Notes under the pieces: generated by a model
Told to the model about the DNA's origin: nothing
The model's database searches: none
What the model saw: only the letters and a program-made list of their open reading frames with translations
Source of the DNA: Collinsella sp.
GTDB lineage: Bacteria > Actinomycetota > Coriobacteriia > Coriobacteriales > Coriobacteriaceae
Assembly: GCA_022728415.1 (NCBI GenBank)
Contig: JAIJJM010000065.1
Location: forward strand, 1-8,811
Reading direction: 5' to 3'
DNA: 8,811 bases
Program-made: the position numbers and the translations under genes
Shown: positions 5,812 through 8,811 of the stretch, in pieces
Position numbering within the stretch: the stretch's first letter is position 1
How the letters are laid out: each line of letters opens with the position of its first letter

Positions 5812-5844
5812 GTCCGGGCATACGCGCTGCGCTGTGTATGCCCG
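5812..5844 (-). promoter_or_regulatory. Hairpin in the lacF leader overlapping the shared leader element
   Basis: CGGGCATAC (minus strand, from 5844) pairs over 9 bp with GTATGCCCG (ending 5815), with a 12-base loop, 44 bases before the lacF ATG. Its 3' arm contains most of the ATGCCCGGAC word shared with the lacA leader. No T tract follows, so it is not an attenuator terminator. It may affect mRNA stability or bind a protein. Confidence 0.45.
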
Positions 5845-5895
5845 AAACAATAACATTCAAACAAAAAAGAACAATGCATAACGTTATTTCAAGCC

Positions 5896-5925
5896 GTGAA
5901 CGGTATTTTTTTACCCGTGAACGGT
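5896..5925 (-). promoter_or_regulatory. Pair of identical 9-bp direct repeats 21 bp apart, LytTR-like, upstream of lacF
   Basis: On the minus strand ACCGTTCAC occurs at 5925-5917 and again at 5904-5896, exactly 21 bp apart, pointing towards lacF. Both copies fit the LytTR-site consensus at 8 of 9 positions. The 12-bp spacer is almost all A/T. They lie about 125-155 bp before the ATG, consistent with an activator site just upstream of a promoter. Confidence 0.55.
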
Positions 5926-5938
5926 TTTTAAACTGTTA

Positions 5939-5955
5939 TGAACAATATCGAACAT
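5939..5955 (+). promoter_or_regulatory. Second copy of the TGAACA-N3-TCGAACAT motif, upstream of lacF
   Basis: TGAACA-ATA-TCGAACAT matches the lacA-side copy (3909-3925) at all 14 non-spacer positions. It lies just beyond the 21-bp-spaced repeats relative to lacF. Its 3' end runs into another ATCGA word (5956-5960), similar to the lacA side. Confidence 0.45.
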
Positions 5956-5996
5956 ATCGATTGACAAGCAAAACAGATCCGCTCACCAACGAAAGT

Positions 5997-6028
5997 TTCT
6001 CGCTGCTCTAATCATGTCAAAGCGAGAA
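5997..6028 (-). terminator. Weak terminator-like hairpin after the LacI-family gene
   Basis: TTCTCGCT (5997-6004) and AGCGAGAA (6021-6028) form a perfect 8-bp stem with a 16-base loop, 22 bases after the stop at 6050. The minus-strand tail has only a short T run (CTTTCG), so termination would be inefficient. Confidence 0.35.
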
Positions 6029-6049
6029 GGCGAGCAACAGCTTCTATGC

Positions 6050-7051
6050 TCACGCCCGTAGGTCTTTCACGCTGGAACGCTCGATCAGCACGCCCGACAC
6101 AAGCGTGCGACTTCTTGAGCTCGGAGCCTCAAGGCCTGCAACGACTTCGTTGAGCGCACGAACGCCCAACTCGCGATGGCGAAACTTTACAGAGGTCAAA
6201 ATCGAATTAGGTATCGTCTTGTATAGCTCGTCATCAAAGCCGATCACGGACACATCATCGGGCACACTCAGGCCCTTATCACGCAGAGCCATCATTACGC
6301 CGTTAGCCATACAATCGTTTGCGGCTAGGACCGCCGTGCAGTCGGGTTTATCGGCAAGCACAAGGCCTGCAGCATACCCGCTATCCGCGTTCCAATCGCC
6401 TTGCAGAGGCTCGGGCGGCTCAATGCCGTGCGCCTTGAGGGCCGCAAGCCAGCCTTTCATACGACATTGACTCGACAGCGACTCTTTCTTACCAGAGACA
6501 AAGTACACGTTTTTGTGCCCGCGATTCAGGAAGTACTCACACGCCATGCGCGCACCACCTTCCTGGTCGTCACTAACCGTAGAACACGTGGGATGCTCAA
6601 TAGACGTGATGATCACCGTCTTGAGGTCTCTCGGCGCCTCAAAGGCATCAAAGTCATCGACCATCTGACGCAGGTTGAAGATCATGCCATCAACAGGCAG
6701 CTGCGACATCCTGCGCGCCGCATCGGCAAGGGTCATCTTCTCCCCTGCGCACTTCTTAATCATCGTGAGCGCAAAGCCGCGTTCTTCGGCGGCATCGGCG
6801 ATACCGTCAATCATGTCCACGGCACCGCCCGACAAGTGAAACAGCACGACGCCGATGCACCCGTAACGGCCCAACTTGAGCGAACGCGCGGCAAAGTTAG
6901 TTCGAAACCCGAGCGCCTCCATTGCCGAATGGACCTTATCGCGTGTCGACTCTCGCACGCTATCGGGCTCGTTGATCACGCGCGACACCGTCTTGAGAGA
7001 AACACCCGCGGCAATCGCCACATCGTTCATCGAGACATTTTTCTTGTCCAT
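6050..7051 (-). CDS. LacI/GalR-family transcriptional regulator
   Basis: A 333-residue cytoplasmic regulator. The helix-turn-helix MNDVAIAAGVSLKTVSRVIN (8-27) is followed by TRDKVHSAMEALGFRTNFAARSLKLGR (36-62) with the hinge helix. A periplasmic-binding-protein-like sensor domain follows (about 63-330), including GRYGCIGVV (61-69), AANDCMANGVMMAL (243-256) and VSVIGFDDELY (267-277). The ATG at 7051 gives a standard-length protein with GGAGAAG 11 bases upstream; a TTG at 7129 would add 26 residues without a ribosome binding site. It is divergent from lacE, so a sugar-responsive repressor of the lac genes is the simplest inference. This differs from the DeoR-type LacR of lactococcal lac operons. 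The inducer cannot be read from the sequence. A possible promoter has TTGTCA at 7129-7124 and TATGCT about 15 bases on. Confidence 0.93.
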   Translation of the reverse strand: MDKKNVSMNDVAIAAGVSLKTVSRVINEPDSVRESTRDKVHSAMEALGFRTNFAARSLKLGRYGCIGVVLFHLSGGAVDMIDGIADAAEERGFALTMIKKCAGEKMTLADAARRMSQLPVDGMIFNLRQMVDDFDAFEAPRDLKTVIITSIEHPTCSTVSDDQEGGARMACEYFLNRGHKNVYFVSGKKESLSSQCRMKGWLAALKAHGIEPPEPLQGDWNADSGYAAGLVLADKPDCTAVLAANDCMANGVMMALRDKGLSVPDDVSVIGFDDELYKTIPNSILTSVKFRHRELGVRALNEVVAGLEAPSSRSRTLVSGVLIERSSVKDLRA

Positions 7052-7133
7052 CGTTGTCACCGCTTCTCCAGTCGGCTTTGTATCACTTGTTTTTTGTGTT
7101 CTAGCATACACTACCTGCTCGACTGACAAATCA

Positions 7134-7163
7134 GCCGTTTACCGGACAATATCGACCGTTCAC
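7134..7163 (+). promoter_or_regulatory. Pair of 9-bp direct repeats 21 bp apart, LytTR-like, upstream of lacE
   Basis: GCCGTTTAC (7134-7142) and ACCGTTCAC (7155-7163) start exactly 21 bp apart and point towards lacE. The second copy ends 23 bases before a good -10 box, so the pair would overlap or replace the missing -35, as expected for an activator site. The intervening ACAATATCGA (7146-7155) also occurs at 5942-5951. Confidence 0.55.
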
Positions 7164-7186
7164 CCGTAAATCCTTGTTGCCCCTTC

Positions 7187-7192
7187 TACAAT
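7187..7192 (+). promoter_or_regulatory. Likely -10 box of lacE
   Basis: TACAAT matches the -10 consensus at 5 of 6 positions and places the transcription start near 7199. No -35 hexamer is visible 17 bp upstream (CCGTAA), consistent with an activator-dependent promoter. A TTGTTG at 7174 with TACGTT 17 bp on is a weaker alternative. Confidence 0.5.
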
Positions 7193-7199
7193 GTCTTAC

Positions 7200-7232
7200 G
7201 TTGTCATCAACGAAATGACAACTTTGTCATTT
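7200..7232. promoter_or_regulatory. Overlapping TTGTCAT palindromes at the lacE transcription start
   Basis: GTTGTCAT (7200-7207) is an inverted repeat of ATGACAAC (7215-7222). The latter overlaps AAATGACAA (7213-7221), which is an inverted repeat of TTGTCATTT (7224-7232) with a 2-base centre. The middle box can pair with either neighbour, not both. At the predicted start of transcription this fits a repressor operator; as RNA it could form two alternative hairpins. Confidence 0.6.
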
Positions 7233-7334
7233 CAGAACACCTTCCTTACCCAGGGAGGTTCCGGGCAGTCCTGACCATCCATCGACGACCAGTTCCATCC
7301 ACATGCATCGCGCATCAAGTAGCAAAGGAGCTCT

Positions 7335-8811
7335 ATGGACGCCATCGTAAAGATGCTCGAAAAGCATCAACCGTTCTTTGAGAAAATCTCGAGGAACATC
7401 TACCTCCAGGCCATCAAAGACGGATTTCTTGGGTGCATGCCCATCGTCCTCACCTCTTCGATCTTCCTGCTGATCGCCACCCTCCCCGGCGTCGTCGGCA
7501 TCACGTTGCCCCAGCCGCTCACCGACTGGTGCAACAAACTGTACAACTTCACCATGGGCGTCATGGGCATCATGGTTGCCGGCACTACGGCCAAAAACTT
7601 CACGGCTTCCATGAACCGCCGCATGCCCGCCGGTAAGGTGCTCAACGACGGCTCCACCATGGTTGCCGCCCAGTGCAGCATGCTGCTGCTCGCTGTTACG
7701 CAGTTCACCACCAAGCTCGACGGCTCCGAGCTTTCGGTCTTCGATTGCACCAGCATGGGTACACGCGGCTTGTTCTCCGCCTATATCGCAGCGTTCATTA
7801 CCGTTTGGGTTTATAAATTCTGCGTCTCGCGCGATCTGACCATTAAACTGCCCAAGGAAGTCCCGGGCGCCATCGCTCAGAACTTCCGCGACATCATCCC
7901 CTTTGGCGGCGCTGTCATCATCTGCGGCATCATCGATGTTGTCGTGCGCAACCTCATGGGCGTTCCGTTCTCCGAGCTGCTTATCAAACTGCTCTCCCCG
8001 CTCTTTACCGCTGCAGAAACCTATCCCGGCCTTATCCTTATCCAGGCAGCCACCGCGTTCTTCTGGTTCATCGGCGTTCACGGCCCCTCGATTGTCCAGC
8101 CGGGCATCGACCCCATCCGTCTTGCCAACCAGGCCGAGAACCTGCAGGTTCTGCTGGCCGGTGGCCACCCCGCCCACTCCCTCACCTTTAACATGTCGCT
8201 CGTAGGTGAGTTCGGCGGCACCGGCGCCACGTTCATCGTGCCGCTTCTGCTGATTCTCTTTATGAAGTCCAAGCAGCTCAAAGCCGTCGGTAAGGCCTCG
8301 ATTGTTCCTGTTGCCTTTGCCGTCAACGAGCCGCTGCTCTTTGGCGCGCCGATGATTCTTAACCCCTACATGCTCATCCCCTTTGTTGCCGCCGGCTGCG
8401 TCAACGTGAGTGTTGCCAAGTTCTTTATCGATAACGTGGGCATGAACGGTTTCTCCTTCGTGGTGCCTTGGGCCACCCCCGCCCCCATCGGCATTTTCAT
8501 CACCACGAACTTCCAGCTTATCGCCCTGGTATTTGTTGCGATCATCATCTTGCTGGACGCCATCATCTACCTTCCGTTCTTGAAGGCATACGATAAGCTG
8601 CTCTGCGACCAGGAGGCCGAGCGCGCCGCCGAGCTGGGTCTCGAGTCCAATGGTGCCGCTGCCATCGCAGCCGACGCCTCTGCGCCCGCTGTCGAGCAGG
8701 CGACCGCTTCCGTCGAGACGACTGTTGCCGCCGCCGACAGCAAGCCTGTCGCCGATCAGCCCAAGCCCGCTGCCGATGCATCCGCCAAGAAGGATGTCGA
8801 TGGCCTGAAGG
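7335..8811 (+). CDS. lacE: PTS lactose-family EIIC (probable EIICB) permease LacE, 3' end outside the window
   Basis: 492 codons are visible with no stop, so the gene continues past the window. Residues 1 to about 425 form the multi-pass IIC domain of the lactose/cellobiose family that binds and translocates the sugar. WFIGVHGPS (244-252) carries His249, and VNEPLLFGAPMILNP (330-344) carries Glu332; these match the His and Glu that contact sugar in the family. After the last membrane segment (about 395-412) and a charged helix, residues 438-492 are an Ala/Pro/Glu/Lys-rich linker. A IIB domain with a phosphorylated Cys, as in lactococcal LacE, is expected next but not seen. AAAGGAG (7324-7330) precedes the ATG by four bases. 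It is divergent from the LacI-family gene. Cellobiose or chitobiose specificity cannot be ruled out by sequence; the lac neighbours favour lactose. Confidence 0.93.
   Translation, partial: MDAIVKMLEKHQPFFEKISRNIYLQAIKDGFLGCMPIVLTSSIFLLIATLPGVVGITLPQPLTDWCNKLYNFTMGVMGIMVAGTTAKNFTASMNRRMPAGKVLNDGSTMVAAQCSMLLLAVTQFTTKLDGSELSVFDCTSMGTRGLFSAYIAAFITVWVYKFCVSRDLTIKLPKEVPGAIAQNFRDIIPFGGAVIICGIIDVVVRNLMGVPFSELLIKLLSPLFTAAETYPGLILIQAATAFFWFIGVHGPSIVQPGIDPIRLANQAENLQVLLAGGHPAHSLTFNMSLVGEFGGTGATFIVPLLLILFMKSKQLKAVGKASIVPVAFAVNEPLLFGAPMILNPYMLIPFVAAGCVNVSVAKFFIDNVGMNGFSFVVPWATPAPIGIFITTNFQLIALVFVAIIILLDAIIYLPFLKAYDKLLCDQEAERAAELGLESNGAAAIAADASAPAVEQATASVETTVAAADSKPVADQPKPAADASAKKDVDGLK

Noticed and set aside
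5961..5966. TTGACA on the plus strand as a -35 box
   Set aside because: No -10-like hexamer lies 16-18 bp downstream and no plus-strand gene follows before lacE.
7052..7129. N-terminal extension of the LacI-family regulator from a TTG at 7129
   Set aside because: No ribosome binding site, and the helix-turn-helix would be displaced about 26 residues from its normal N-terminal position.
7303..7350. A 15-codon leader peptide overlapping the lacE start
   Set aside because: No ribosome binding site before its ATG, and its reading frame is interrupted by the lacE signal region without a plausible coupling arrangement.
7227..8177. A 316-codon minus-strand open frame opposite lacE
   Set aside because: It is the antisense of a clearly recognised IIC permease; the Asp/Gly-rich translation has no domain signature.

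Overview
The window carries a lactose/galactose-6-phosphate (tagatose-6-phosphate) utilisation cluster. It looks like chromosomal DNA of a gut Coriobacteriia member, probably a Collinsella-like species. That guess rests on moderately GC-rich coding sequence, Firmicutes-type lac-PTS genes in a GC-rich background, AGGAGG-type ribosome binding sites and many short palindromic intergenic repeats. No rRNA, tRNA or taxonomic marker gene is present, so the assignment is inference.

Layout. 1-119 (+) is the last 38 codons of a gene that resembles the C-terminus of class II galactose-1-phosphate uridylyltransferase, followed by a strong terminator (176-215). 216-534 holds a dispersed 27-bp-unit repeat, a 99-nt multibranched fold (394-492) and a conserved hairpin (506-533). 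The minus strand then carries, read from high to low coordinates: a LacI-family regulator (7051-6050); lacF, the PTS lactose IIA (5771-5433); an unrecognised membrane protein (5139-4108); lacA and lacB, the two subunits of galactose-6-phosphate isomerase (3800-3372, 3308-2784); a 378-bp non-coding gap; lacX, an aldose-1-epimerase-like protein (2405-1524); and lacC, tagatose-6-phosphate kinase (1470-535). Divergently on the plus strand, lacE (PTS lactose IIC with the start of a linker towards IIB) runs from 7335 off the window end.

How the genes work together. LacE and LacF import and phosphorylate lactose. A 6-phospho-beta-galactosidase (LacG, not in the window) would release galactose-6-phosphate, LacAB isomerises it to tagatose-6-phosphate and LacC phosphorylates that to the 1,6-bisphosphate. 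The aldolase LacD is also outside the window. LacX may handle sugar anomers. A partial galT-like gene next door hints that the Leloir pathway is present too.

Regulation. The genes are not one lacABCDFEG operon: lacF and the membrane protein each end in their own terminator, and lacA, lacF and lacE each have a separate promoter region. The most notable non-coding signal is a pair of ACCGTTCAC-like 9-mers exactly 21 bp apart in each of these three promoter regions. The spacing and sequence resemble LytTR-type regulator sites. A second motif (TGAACA-N3-TCGAACAT) is shared by the lacA and lacF promoter regions, lacA and lacF also share a leader sequence, and overlapping TTGTCAT palindromes sit at the likely lacE transcription start. 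Several intergenic spaces also hold repeat-like palindromes, two of which differ by paired, pairing-preserving substitutions.
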